Positions 30,801-38,466 of a stretch of 64,000 nt of DNA are shown piece after piece. The notes beneath the pieces were generated by a model that had not been told where the DNA came from, searched no databases, and worked only from the letters and a program-made list of their open reading frames with translations. The translations under genes were made by a program, and so were the position numbers. Source of the stretch: Bacteroidota bacterium (GTDB taxonomy: Bacteria; Bacteroidota; Bacteroidia; 2-12-FULL-35-15). Each line of letters opens with the position of its first letter. The stretch's first letter is position 1. The stretch lies in contig JAFLBF010000004.1 in NCBI GenBank assembly GCA_017303895.1, positions 1-64,000 of the forward strand. The letters run 5' to 3'.

Positions 30801-32985
30801 CATATGAAGAATTAACTATATTTAAAGTAGCACCTAAATCAGTTGATTTATAAGTTCGATTATCATTATTTGTAAGGTGGTTTCCTACAATAAACAAGGT
30901 ATTATTTGGAGTAATATCAATATCACTAAAATGATACCATCCTGTACCGCTGGAAATCAACGTCCAAGACAAACCTCCATCAACGGTCTTTAAGAGTGTT
31001 TCATTTAATCCAACTGCAAAGCCTGTCAAGTTATCTATAAACTTTGTCGTATATAAAGCTCTGGGTGTAGCAGGTGTTAAATTAGTTATTTTAGTCCAGG
31101 TAGATCCCCCATCTGTACTACGCCAAATAATACAATTGGAATTTCCGCCTGTAGCAATCACCAAGGAGCTATTTACATAACAAACTCCACTAAAATTTTC
31201 AGTCTCACTTAATTGAACAGCAGTCCAAGTTGAACCCCCATTTGTTGTTTTTAAAATCAATCCTGCCGATGCTCCAATTAATCCATTATTAGCATCAAAA
31301 AAGACAATTCTCCTTAAATCTTTTGTTGTTCCTGCAACAGGAATTTGCTCCCAAGTTGTTCCCCCATTAGAAGATCTCAGTAAAAAACCAGCTGGTCCAA
31401 TTATGAATACAGTTGAAGAATTGGGAATTGGAGCACACCAATATTTAGTATTTACGCCAACGTCAATAGAGGAAAAACCTTCACCACCTAGTCCTAAATT
31501 AACATAGGTATTGGAACCTTTTGTGAAAGTTCCATTGATCTTAATACTTCCTGTAGTAGCAAAACTTCTTTGACCTGTTGAAGAGCACGTTAAATTATTA
31601 TACTGGAAAGGAGAAATCATTTGTGTTCCTGTACCATTGTAATCAATTGTACTATTGCTGACAATATAAGTCCCCGATGTAAAAGTTGCAAAAGGAGAGA
31701 AGTTTTTTGCAATTCCGACAACTCCACCATTAGGAAAAGTAATGTTATTTGCCCCACGAGCTCCGGAAATAATCAAATTATTATAATTCATTGCAACAAT
31801 ACTCTGTGCTCCTAAACCATTATAATTTATTGTACTTCCTGTAATTGTATATGTATTAGAACCCTTTGTAAAAGTTCCTGCAATTCCTATAACACCGGTT
31901 GAAGCAAATACTCTTGCTCCTGTTGATGAAGAAACTAAATTATTATAATCAATGGCCCCTATTGTTTGAGAAGAAGCGCCATTATACTCAAAAGTATTAT
32001 TTGTACTTACTATTTTTCCCGTTGTAAAAGTAGAAGAATTGGTAAATGTTGATGCCACCCTGATTGTACCACCATTAACAAGCGTTACATTATTTGTTGT
32101 CCGGGCCCCGGAAATTGTAAGAATATTATAGTTAAAAGCAATAACCGTTTGGGCACCCGTACCATTATAATTTAAAGTACTTCCTGTATTTATATATGTC
32201 CCTGTTGTAAAAGTGGCTGAATTAGTAAAATTGCTGGATATACCTATTGTACCTGCATTTGCAAGTGTTATTGAATTTGTTGTTCTAGCTCCTGAAATAG
32301 TTAAATTATTATAATTAAAGGCAGTAATTGTTTGCGCCCCTGTTCCATTATAGTTTACAGTGCTTCCTGTAACTGTAAATGTATTCGTCCCCTTTGTAAA
32401 CGTGTTTGAAATTCCGATTGTACCAGACGAAGCTAAGGTTCTTGTTCCTGTACTAGAAGAAGTTAAATTCGCATAATTCCAAGCAGGTATAGTCTGGGCA
32501 ACTGTAGCTGCAAAATTAACAGTACCATTATTGTTACTAAATGTCCCAGAACTATATGTTACTGTATTCTTAAGGACAAGGTAACCTGAAGTAGAGGTGA
32601 AATTTGAACCTGAAAGGGTAAAAGTTCCATTTACAATTATGGAGTCTGTTGTAGTAGCGCTTCCAGTAAATGTTGCTGCTGAAAAAATTGCATTTTGAGA
32701 ACCAATTTTAACTTTTATACCCGAACTCTGTGATATTGTCCCTGTATAACCTGACTGAACAGAAATTCCGCCAATATCAACATTCACATTCATTACACAG
32801 GACCCAAGCTTTGTAGCATTAAACACTGCGATGTCATTTACACCTGGCACTTGAGCTGGAGTCCAATTAGATGCAACATTCCAATTACCTGTAATCCCAG
32901 AATTCCAAGTAATTGTAGCTCCATTTATTTTAAGACCAATTGTCCAAAATACAATTAAAAAGAATATGAATTTGAAGTTTTTCAT
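24802..32985 (-). CDS. Giant RHS-repeat protein with variable C-terminal tip
   Basis: 2,727 residues, secreted (signal peptide to KINGA). Order: about seven repeats of roughly 70 residues (each with NYNGTGAQ and FNYNNLTISGAR, residues about 130-490); YCF48/BNR-like propeller repeats (KTTNGGSTWTAV, STDGGSTWTKI, about 500-860); a DUF6443-like segment near 1045 (RGFDGSGNIISESRAYSDYL); RHS/YD repeats; and the RHS core near 2270-2520 (ELSDHLGNVRSTF, YGYQGQFAEKDDETN, LGRWMNPDPY ... NPINKIDPNGG). The last 200 residues after the core differ in character and include hydrophobic stretches, as in polymorphic toxin tips. A small membrane protein gene follows. The toxin activity cannot be named. Confidence 0.88.
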   Translation of the reverse strand: MKNFKFIFFLIVFWTIGLKINGATITWNSGITGNWNVASNWTPAQVPGVNDIAVFNATKLGSCVMNVNVDIGGISVQSGYTGTISQSSGIKVKIGSQNAIFSAATFTGSATTTDSIIVNGTFTLSGSNFTSTSGYLVLKNTVTYSSGTFSNNNGTVNFAATVAQTIPAWNYANLTSSSTGTRTLASSGTIGISNTFTKGTNTFTVTGSTVNYNGTGAQTITAFNYNNLTISGARTTNSITLANAGTIGISSNFTNSATFTTGTYINTGSTLNYNGTGAQTVIAFNYNILTISGARTTNNVTLVNGGTIRVASTFTNSSTFTTGKIVSTNNTFEYNGASSQTIGAIDYNNLVSSSTGARVFASTGVIGIAGTFTKGSNTYTITGSTINYNGLGAQSIVAMNYNNLIISGARGANNITFPNGGVVGIAKNFSPFATFTSGTYIVSNSTIDYNGTGTQMISPFQYNNLTCSSTGQRSFATTGSIKINGTFTKGSNTYVNLGLGGEGFSSIDVGVNTKYWCAPIPNSSTVFIIGPAGFLLRSSNGGTTWEQIPVAGTTKDLRRIVFFDANNGLIGASAGLILKTTNGGSTWTAVQLSETENFSGVCYVNSSLVIATGGNSNCIIWRSTDGGSTWTKITNLTPATPRALYTTKFIDNLTGFAVGLNETLLKTVDGGLSWTLISSGTGWYHFSDIDITPNNTLFIVGNHLTNNDNRTYKSTDLGATLNIVNSSYVNWLGSVDFLDNNLGFASGGNVAGNTGVVYKTNDAGLTWTLYELGVSRIGSIRFADANSGYMYDLSGKIIKYSCCTEGGTVEFNGTVNQYINGGSTTVKCNTLKINKAGGKVYLNAPLQIQKNLTLTSGLLVSSASNTLEFSDNVDSVIATDNNYVAGPVRKIGNDAFSFPLGDTALASGALHPLRISAPSTTGDIFTASYSSSNQVLDQPIDTDSLESISYCETYTLVRNAGSSVVVPSISWNTNSCNADVNSDLRVAVWNSSKWESLGKSTIVIQGNRGTLSAATGLNLSTLSLTFGTALNKVLPPPVCSNDVNRNWISSRGFDGSGNIISESRAYSDYLGRTTQTQVKNLTENTVLAAQTIYDAYGRGVLQTLSAPINQSEFCYKDGFVTNTFGANYSFADFDIPNYTTNSSTLTQGEVDNPKPVGDSNLGTLGWYYSDNNTDEAYVPSSDFPYTRIQFDDNNGGALKRAAAAGEQLNMGSGHESYSFTMPAAGELRYFYGYTNGWVVNDMFEIYDYNNIGQGSFGDGQLTVNYLPEVKAFKTISLDQNGTEAISFVDIEGKLLANCLSGMENESNQHIQHVMSVIRPGIESEKFVDIHLPDGCQSSLTLANPMSSPQTSAITYNILNLKTGELVKFSGSPNFTGTTPNLPAGYYRIIYKSGAVISELPVKYDLNYYNFTLNYYDKAGRLKLSYPPNGVGYDYNPLITHDNLSTPQSVKFVSSPTPPNPNWSLIPSGFSNTISNNITLPTGGEVQITNTTVSLSRISPVVIYNNVGGRSMNVDFMGASIGNQSIGVGDNIDDFGPGDPSDPTDGTTSILNTYIFTFDIKNEDGVVIAPDRQLKAYNTKNFSGVYEPGNSGTWTVSSPETAIFDPTLSTTTSQVIVELKSLVKTVYTTGPTGVSFNPNAPLNSDIDYLKLTLFTATDRLPATTPLHKQPSVYDYNSLGWLLSDQTPDEGKSENVYKEDGLLKYSQNALQKASNASKTLRRFSYVNYDNINRPIETGEYDPTIPNGMISPIYFENYYEHEISPLQLLSVHNNLNATLDAGRCTQRNFVAYDYPDANFNTLTDNLYTTYLHNYTLYKVTKSWNANKTTWYGYDDQGRVIWNVQRIENMPSTGNHKLYSVNYKYDFNGNVLEVDYNKEVPSERFIHYYSYDNDKRMTKVETSRDGGVTKQEQALYSYYKHGPLKRTELGEKIQGVDYVYTINGWLKSMNDPTLTERDPGKDGTAFSIDRISKDLFGFTLDYFAGDYNRSSTLVQTFDDPANSSITKNLYNGLIKDFRWKTKSPDGVPGVVHNSNQLMYAYKYDKKYQLTDATFGDVTSIGTLNPTSGGPPPVGYVGPISNNSSHFLVNNITYDLQGNLLSLDRNDQSSAMDQLSYNYLPNSNKLDNVIDLAPVNSNGSLDFKRAQASGNYSYNVIGQLTADVIESNYYEYDVYGKTTVVYQNAARTLPKARFYYDENGHRIRKTTYDLSGNATKETWYVNDIAGNQLSIYENPLPGSLSQNELGIFGAGRIGVMETNGGTPKYVFELSDHLGNVRSTFSKGFVSTFSTSYSMLGNYDYLLSADDDENIDAAFNRPGGSGGSTKVYDLHPIGVKTTFDVVTGSNITANAYSYFNLTGLPASASLVIDIKNSSGAVVATYSQPITLTPNAWQPIAVVYTVTAVGTGLKAVVYPKWIGANPQSVWFDDLSINVLNGGGAYGAISLSLTDYYPHGGIMPGRNVVGADNYRYGYQGQFAEKDDETNFNNFELRAWDGRLGRWMNPDPYRQYHSPYLGMGNNPINKIDPNGGRGTDWYKGLDGNYQYFKGDGVHDGYTRIGDDNYFGYMLIPTEVSPSGFFWNNFAWSKNYGVQLFGLQLESGKFRKGGINEGYHDGANTGQISTGEWLAVAGVMKYTGKTVKWIGIVALPFTGGGSITLVEGGELLEDGADIIEAGVAIKTGNINKAASNGLHMIMNKAGGKLINHDVNDKYMKEYGKGFVGEGSGLISDQMFSY

Positions 32986-32991
32986 AAAGAC

Positions 32992-33687
32992 TTAATTAGC
33001 AGTAAAAATATAAGTTGTACCAGAAGGGGGAATGGTTAGTAAATGAACTAAATTCACACCAAATGAAATACTTGAAGCAACCGGGGCTGTCGGATCACCA
33101 CTAATTAAATAGGCTATGGTGCTGTTTGAAGGAGATGGATTCATATTAATTAAACCAAATACAAAATTTTCATTCCCAATGCTAGAATCCGAATCGCCCA
33201 TATGAAATTCAATTGAATTATCACCTTGAGTTAACCAAATTTGAAAATTGGTATGTTTTTTCAAACCGGAAGTCGTCATAAAGAAAACATTTTTGAATTC
33301 AATTCTTAATTGCTTATTCCCGTTTGGCAAAACAACAAGTTCCTTATTTATAGGTGATTGAGACACACCCTCAGAATTAACATCGCATATAAAGTTTTTG
33401 TACAAACAAACGAAATTGAATTTATTATTGCTGTCAAAAGTAATCGTACCGTTAGTCCTTACTTTCAACGAATCAAAAGATTGTCCGGCAAACTGAAAAG
33501 AAAATCCAATCGGAATTAAATATGTATTATCGTCCCACACTTGATTGTCATTTAATGCTGTTAAAGAACTATCGGCTAAATTGGTGTAAGATTGATTCTG
33601 TTTTACAAAGGAGTAATTAAAATTTTGAGCCTTGCAAAATATAACTTGCAAGAAAACAATTCCAAGTATTAAAATATTTCTTTTCAT
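32992..33687 (-). CDS. Secreted beta-rich protein of unknown function
   Basis: 231 residues with a signal peptide ending at FCKAQ. The rest is beta-rich with IPIGFSFQFAGQSFDSLKV and RTNGTITFDS, patterns seen in Bacteroidota lectin-like or propeller-flanking secreted proteins. It ends six bases before the RHS start and is probably transcribed with it. A role as an RHS partner is inference. Confidence 0.65.
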   Translation of the reverse strand: MKRNILILGIVFLQVIFCKAQNFNYSFVKQNQSYTNLADSSLTALNDNQVWDDNTYLIPIGFSFQFAGQSFDSLKVRTNGTITFDSNNKFNFVCLYKNFICDVNSEGVSQSPINKELVVLPNGNKQLRIEFKNVFFMTTSGLKKHTNFQIWLTQGDNSIEFHMGDSDSSIGNENFVFGLINMNPSPSNSTIAYLISGDPTAPVASSISFGVNLVHLLTIPPSGTTYIFTAN

Positions 33688-33866
33688 CTATACTAATTTA
33701 ATTTCTGGGCAAGTAACAAAAAAAAACAATTAAAAAGGATTACAAAAAAGCATGAATCTTACACATCAAGAAATCAACCGGGACTTCATTTTGATAATCA
33801 ATAAGTTACAGCAGTCAAATGTTTATAAATATTTAATACTAATTAAAAGGGCAAAATAATATAGAC

Positions 33867-35018
33867 TTAGCCCACAGCAGTACCCAATTGGAACATTGGA
33901 AGATATATAGCTACAAGAATCCCTCCAATGATTATCCCAAGTATAATAATCAAAACAGGCTCTATTAAACTTCCTAAAATACTTGTTTGATGTTCTACTT
34001 CATCTGAATATTGTTTTGCAATTCTTTCAAACATTTTATCTAACTGATTAACCTCTTCCGCAACTTTAATAAGTGAAATCATTCTTTTATTATAAATTTT
34101 AAATTCTCCCATACTTTTAAAAAGAGGCTCACCTCTTAATACATCTTCTCTGATCTTATCTAAAGAACTTTCAATGGGATAGAAACTTACCATACTCTTC
34201 ACAAGATCAATTGAAGCAACCAATGGTGTTTTCGCACTTATCAACAAGTTCATAGACTGACAAAATCGAGCCAGGTAGATCTTACTTACCAAATCTTTTA
34301 GTACAGGAATTCTCAAAACTAATCCTGCGCTAAATTTTCTAAAAAATTTTGATTTTCTTTGACTAAACAATGTCGCAATTATCAAAAAAAATATTACTAG
34401 ACCCACCCCTGAATATTGCGTAAAGCCATTAGATACCTTTATAAGTAATTTAGTAAAATAAGGTAATTCCGTTTTAAATTGCCTGAATACATCTGAAAAC
34501 ATGGGCACAACAAATCTCATCATAAAAAAAACAGCTCCAAATGTTGTAAAAAACAAAATAGCTGGATATGAAAGAGCACTAATTAATTGTCTTTTTAGCT
34601 TAATTTTACGACCAAAAAAAAGTGACAACTCCGCCAATACTTGAGGCAATCGACCACTCTCCTCACCTATTCTTATGCTATAAAATTCATACGAAGAAAA
34701 CTTACCTGTCTTTTCCATAGCATTTGACAAGCTGGAACCAGCAATTACATCCTCTTTTACTCGTTGAAATAATAAACGATCCTTTTCTTTTACTTGTTCA
34801 TCCTCAATTAACTCCAAAGCAGAACGAATATCAACCCCTGATGAAAATAGAATACTTAACTCTGAATAAAATCTTTCCTTTTTTTTATCGCTGAAGGAAC
34901 TACCAAACAGATCAATATCTTTATTGAATGCTTCTTTAATTGAACGATTTTTTTTAGAATCGTAAGGGTAATTATCATTATTGCTAAAATTATTTTTTTT
35001 AAATTCAATTTTAGTCAT
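33867..35018 (-). CDS. gspF: GspF/PilC-type inner-membrane platform protein
   Basis: 383 residues. The two GspF repeats are visible: SELSILFSSGVDIRSALELI ... IRIGEESGRLPQVL and QSMNLLISAKTPLVASIDLV ... IKVAEEVNQLDKM. Three membrane segments lie near 151-172, 203-218 and 350-372. The N-terminus has about 40 extra polar residues. GspF binds the ATPase and drives pseudopilus assembly. It overlaps the pseudopilin gene upstream by eight bases and is separated from gspE by the cargo genes. Confidence 0.92.
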   Translation of the reverse strand: MTKIEFKKNNFSNNDNYPYDSKKNRSIKEAFNKDIDLFGSSFSDKKKERFYSELSILFSSGVDIRSALELIEDEQVKEKDRLLFQRVKEDVIAGSSLSNAMEKTGKFSSYEFYSIRIGEESGRLPQVLAELSLFFGRKIKLKRQLISALSYPAILFFTTFGAVFFMMRFVVPMFSDVFRQFKTELPYFTKLLIKVSNGFTQYSGVGLVIFFLIIATLFSQRKSKFFRKFSAGLVLRIPVLKDLVSKIYLARFCQSMNLLISAKTPLVASIDLVKSMVSFYPIESSLDKIREDVLRGEPLFKSMGEFKIYNKRMISLIKVAEEVNQLDKMFERIAKQYSDEVEHQTSILGSLIEPVLIIILGIIIGGILVAIYLPMFQLGTAVG

Positions 35019-35484
35019 TGCTTTCCTTTTTATTAAAACCGTTAATCAATTCAAATGCAGAATATTTTTTATTAAAACATAAACTTACACTATCCTCCAG
35101 CAGAATAGCATTAATATAAAATGAAGAAACTAGCCCTTCATTATTTTCAATTATTTCAAAATTATTTACTTTAACCCTAAAGGTATCAGATACCATTGCC
35201 TCTTTTCTTACTACAACAGAATCCATGAAAACAAAACATATTGATTTGTCTCTATATCCAAAACACAATTCCTTATCGCTCATTTGCACATTATTTGAAT
35301 GGTAAAAGTTATTCTCTAATTCGGAATTAAGGAACATTAAATTCACTAGTTCTGAGCGAACCTCTCTAAATTCAACATATTGCTTGTTAACCATATAATA
35401 AACAGTATAGCAGACGCTAATAACTATACTACTTATAATCATCCCAATCAATAGCTCAAGTAATGTAAATCCCTTCAATTTCAT
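35011..35484 (-). CDS. Minor pseudopilin (GspJ/GspH-like)
   Basis: 157 residues. A canonical class III leader MKLKG is followed by FTLLELLIGMIISSIVISV with Glu at mature position 5. The soluble domain contains CFGYRDKSICFVF. It lies in a four-gene block with overlapping ends together with the GspI-like and GspK-like genes. Which minor pseudopilin it represents (H or J) cannot be settled by eye. Confidence 0.8.
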   Translation of the reverse strand: MKLKGFTLLELLIGMIISSIVISVCYTVYYMVNKQYVEFREVRSELVNLMFLNSELENNFYHSNNVQMSDKELCFGYRDKSICFVFMDSVVVRKEAMVSDTFRVKVNNFEIIENNEGLVSSFYINAILLEDSVSLCFNKKYSAFELINGFNKKESND

Positions 35485-35831
35485 TCTGATAATATCAATT
35501 GTCTTCTTACGAATATCTCCTTCCCATCCATATTTAAAAGCGCTAACTTAAACAAATACAAATTATCTGAATAAGGATATTTTTCTATTTTTTTTTCTAT
35601 AAGATAATTTTCAAAAGTAATTTCACTATCAAACATTTCGTCCTTAGCAATTGCTTCAAGAGCATACTTATTTAAAAATAAAATAGCCCGATGCTTATCC
35701 AATTGTTTGTCTGAACTAAGAACATTAATATATATCAATGTTGCAAACCCCATGGACAACATAATTAAAACTATTGCAACTAAAGATTCCACTAATGTTG
35801 AAGCCTTAATTTTTTTCAATTTTCTATCCAT
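35481..35831 (-). CDS. Minor pseudopilin (GspI-like)
   Basis: 116 residues. The leader ends KIKA, followed by STLVESLVAIVLIMLSMGF with Glu at mature position 5, the usual GspI pattern. It overlaps the next pseudopilin start by four bases and the GspK-like stop by 16 bases. As in type II systems, the I-J-K-like genes are adjacent and probably form the pseudopilus tip. Confidence 0.75.
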   Translation of the reverse strand: MDRKLKKIKASTLVESLVAIVLIMLSMGFATLIYINVLSSDKQLDKHRAILFLNKYALEAIAKDEMFDSEITFENYLIEKKIEKYPYSDNLYLFKLALLNMDGKEIFVRRQLILSE

Positions 35832-37081
35832 TTAATGACTCCCTTCTTCTTTGGCTCAACAATAAGGTTTATACCTACAAAATATTTAGAGCGCTTAGTG
35901 ATATCAATTTCAGCATTTAGCAAATGGTTTTCATACACTGAAGAAGAAGTGTTCAAAATTATTCTATCAGTAACCAGACTTCCCCATACTGCCCCTTTTA
36001 AATCAGTATAACCTGCTGAAAATAACGTTCCACAAACTGTTGATTTTTCAGAAACACTTATGCCTAATGGTTGTAAAAAAACGGCAGAGTTTTTCACAGC
36101 AAATACGCTACCAATTATTGTATCATTCTCCATAATTAAAATACCTGATGCTTTTGCATTTTGTCTTTGGATTAATCCTATACAACTGGGGTATCCAAGC
36201 TTCACATTTTCTTTCAGAATTATTGAATCTGATGCAAATGCCTGAACAGTGCCATTAAAGTTTTTTTCAAAAATTATTTTAGGCGAAACAACCAAACAAT
36301 TTTCCAAAATAGCTGAACTTGAAATCGAAATTGGCTTATTAGAATAGATTATAAGATTACCTGAATATAATCCATTGGAAACAGTGATTGATTGATTTGA
36401 ATGAAACAAAATAGTTTTATCCAAAAATGAATTTGAAATCGAATCCCCTGATAATCCAGCACCTATATTTATCAGACGATCTGAGTTGTCAGAGAAATTA
36501 CCTGTTAAATACCTATTTAAATACTCAATGAGATCGGAATTTATTTTAGGCAAATTACGGTCACTTTTTTCCACTTTCCCATCTACTAAAACCTTACCGG
36601 AAAAACTTTGTCCTTCAATTTGTGTTCGTTTCACCCCCACCTTAGGAAGATATGCAACACCTCGAATAATAGTTTTTCCACAAACAGACAATGGTTTATC
36701 CTCATCTTTTAAATAAATACAATAATCTTTAGCAGGATCAGAAACATAGCCAGCAAAAGCAATTTTATGCTCATTCATTTTTTTAAAATCAGCACTTGAA
36801 ATTAATATCTCATATGCCCCCCAATACTTTCTTTTCAGATAAACAGAATCATTACCCATTCCATATAAATCAATTACTCTTCCTTCATTTGCTGAAATAA
36901 TTGACTGATTTGAAAGTAATAAATTCAATCCAGAATCTACATTTAACTGCAAACGCTGACTCATTTCAATATTTTTGAGCTCAATTGTAGTCAAATAGAA
37001 ATATAAAATTAAAGAACTACTAATAATCGTAATTAACAATGAAATTACGAGAGCATAGAATAAGGAACCAGCCTTAATCAT
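35816..37081 (-). CDS. Large minor pseudopilin (GspK-like)
   Basis: 421 residues. The start MIKAGSLFYALVISLLITII resembles a pilin leader plus hydrophobic helix but lacks Glu at mature position 5, as is common in tip pseudopilins. The large soluble part is rich in repeated beta strands (ENCLVVSPKIIFEKNFNGTV, SGNLIIYSNKPISIS), suggesting a beta-solenoid, unlike classical GspK. It overlaps the MORN gene by four bases. It may be a tip adhesin or cargo receptor. Confidence 0.65.
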   Translation of the reverse strand: MIKAGSLFYALVISLLITIISSSLILYFYLTTIELKNIEMSQRLQLNVDSGLNLLLSNQSIISANEGRVIDLYGMGNDSVYLKRKYWGAYEILISSADFKKMNEHKIAFAGYVSDPAKDYCIYLKDEDKPLSVCGKTIIRGVAYLPKVGVKRTQIEGQSFSGKVLVDGKVEKSDRNLPKINSDLIEYLNRYLTGNFSDNSDRLINIGAGLSGDSISNSFLDKTILFHSNQSITVSNGLYSGNLIIYSNKPISISSSAILENCLVVSPKIIFEKNFNGTVQAFASDSIILKENVKLGYPSCIGLIQRQNAKASGILIMENDTIIGSVFAVKNSAVFLQPLGISVSEKSTVCGTLFSAGYTDLKGAVWGSLVTDRIILNTSSSVYENHLLNAEIDITKRSKYFVGINLIVEPKKKGVIKWIEN

Positions 37082-37806
37082 TTGTCATTAGAATCAGAGG
37101 TTTGCGAATCCTTTTGTGGCTTTATCTTCTTTGTTCCTGTTTTAGCATTTTTGGAAGAATCGGTCTTTGTGGCTTTGCTTTTAAAAAGCTGATTCTTTTT
37201 CTTGACAATCGGTTTTGAGTCTTCAGAGACATCTGAATTAACAGTGGAATTATTTGATGTTTTTTTTGTTTTTACTTTTTTTGATTTAGGCTGTATTTCC
37301 TTCCCATTTTTAAATTTTTTCTTTACAAATATTGTATCTTTTGAATATTCAATATAATCACCGTGCCACAGACCATTTTTAAAATTATACTCAAATCTAA
37401 GAATGCCTTTGTCATCATATTCCAAGGTTTTACCATTTAAAACACCTGATTTCCAATTTGAAATTCTTTTAGCTTTCCCATTTTCAAACCAAAAATACCA
37501 TGTTCCATTTTTTAAGCCATTTTTAAAGCCTCCCTTTTCTTTTAAAGCACTTGACAAATAAAAAGAAGTAAAAGGCCCATTAAGCAGCTTCCCATCAAAT
37601 CCTCCCTGTGTCTTTAGTATTTTGTTAGATGCGTACCAGTAATAGGTTAAAGTATCATTAGTCTTTACTTTTTTCAGATCACTAACAACAGTAGCCTTTA
37701 TTGTATGATCGGGATAATTGATATAAACTGTAAATGATTCTTGGAATTTATTCTGACCGTATAAGCAGGAAGTCAGCAATGAAAGAAACAGGATAAATCT
37801 ATTCAT
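37078..37806 (-). CDS. Secreted MORN-repeat protein
   Basis: 242 residues from the ATG at 37806, with signal peptide MNRFILFLSLLTSCLYGQ. About four MORN repeats follow (GGFDGKLLNGPF, GGFKNGLKNGTWYFW, SNWKSGVLNGKTLEYD, YNFKNGLWHGDYIEY). The C-terminal tail of about 65 residues is very Lys/Ser/Thr-rich. MORN repeats are common in Bacteroidota envelope proteins and mediate protein or lipid contact. It is the first gene of the long minus-strand run and overlaps the GspK-like gene. Confidence 0.8.
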   Translation of the reverse strand: MNRFILFLSLLTSCLYGQNKFQESFTVYINYPDHTIKATVVSDLKKVKTNDTLTYYWYASNKILKTQGGFDGKLLNGPFTSFYLSSALKEKGGFKNGLKNGTWYFWFENGKAKRISNWKSGVLNGKTLEYDDKGILRFEYNFKNGLWHGDYIEYSKDTIFVKKKFKNGKEIQPKSKKVKTKKTSNNSTVNSDVSEDSKPIVKKKNQLFKSKATKTDSSKNAKTGTKKIKPQKDSQTSDSNDK

Positions 37807-37953
37807 ATTATTTTGTTTGAAAGTCAAAGCTATAAATTAAATCTAAATAATAATTTCGTACTTTTCAACAAAGAACATGTAATATAACAATCGGAATGAT
37901 TTAGGAGTTAATTATTACATCTCAATAAATTTTCATTACAATGACACCTAAGA

Positions 37954-38466
37954 ATGAAGAGAATTAAATTATCAGATAACAATGTAGACATAGATTGGCT
38001 TTCTCAGCAAAAAGAAATATCATCAAGAGCTGTAAACGTCTGTTACATGGCAGGAATTAAAACCATTAACGATTTAAAAGCATTTCATGAGAAACATTCC
38101 AGATTTAGCTCAATTCGAGGATGTGGTAAAAAAACGAATAGGGAACTTGTTGAATTATGTAACACAGACTTAGAGGCCTATATTAACAACAGTAAACATA
38201 TAATTCCATCCCCTTTTACAGAACGACAATTTGAATACGAAGTTGAACTGCTATTCAAAATAAGCTTAGGTATTAGAGCACAGAATGCTATGCTGGAGTA
38301 TTTGGGAGATTCATTTACAATTGAGAATATAGAAAAACGAATAATATTTGCACCATTTTCGGATATTAAACTCAACAATGTCGGAAAAAAGACTTCGCAA
38401 GAAATTCAAAATTTCATACAGAAAATCATAGCGTTATATCACACAATAGAAAGAGCGCTTGACTGA
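37954..38466 (+). CDS. RNA polymerase alpha-CTD-like helix-hairpin-helix protein
   Basis: 170 residues with two helix-hairpin-helix segments. The first (about 14-70) reads LSSRAVNVCYMAG-like, then IKTINDLKAF and FSSIRGCGKKTNRELVEL, the order seen in the C-terminal domain of the RNA polymerase alpha subunit. The second (about 130-160) has LNNVGKKTSQEI. No alpha N-terminal domain is present. Such a free alpha-CTD could bind UP elements or regulators. It is divergent from the secretion locus, sharing a 147-bp intergenic region, so a regulatory role there is plausible but unproven. Confidence 0.6.
   Translation: MKRIKLSDNNVDIDWLSQQKEISSRAVNVCYMAGIKTINDLKAFHEKHSRFSSIRGCGKKTNRELVELCNTDLEAYINNSKHIIPSPFTERQFEYEVELLFKISLGIRAQNAMLEYLGDSFTIENIEKRIIFAPFSDIKLNNVGKKTSQEIQNFIQKIIALYHTIERALD

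Noticed and set aside
31500-32600. Possible CRISPR array, because of regular repeats
   Set aside because: The repeats are about 210 bp, in frame and coding for protein repeats of the RHS N-terminus. There are no short repeats with unique spacers or cas genes.
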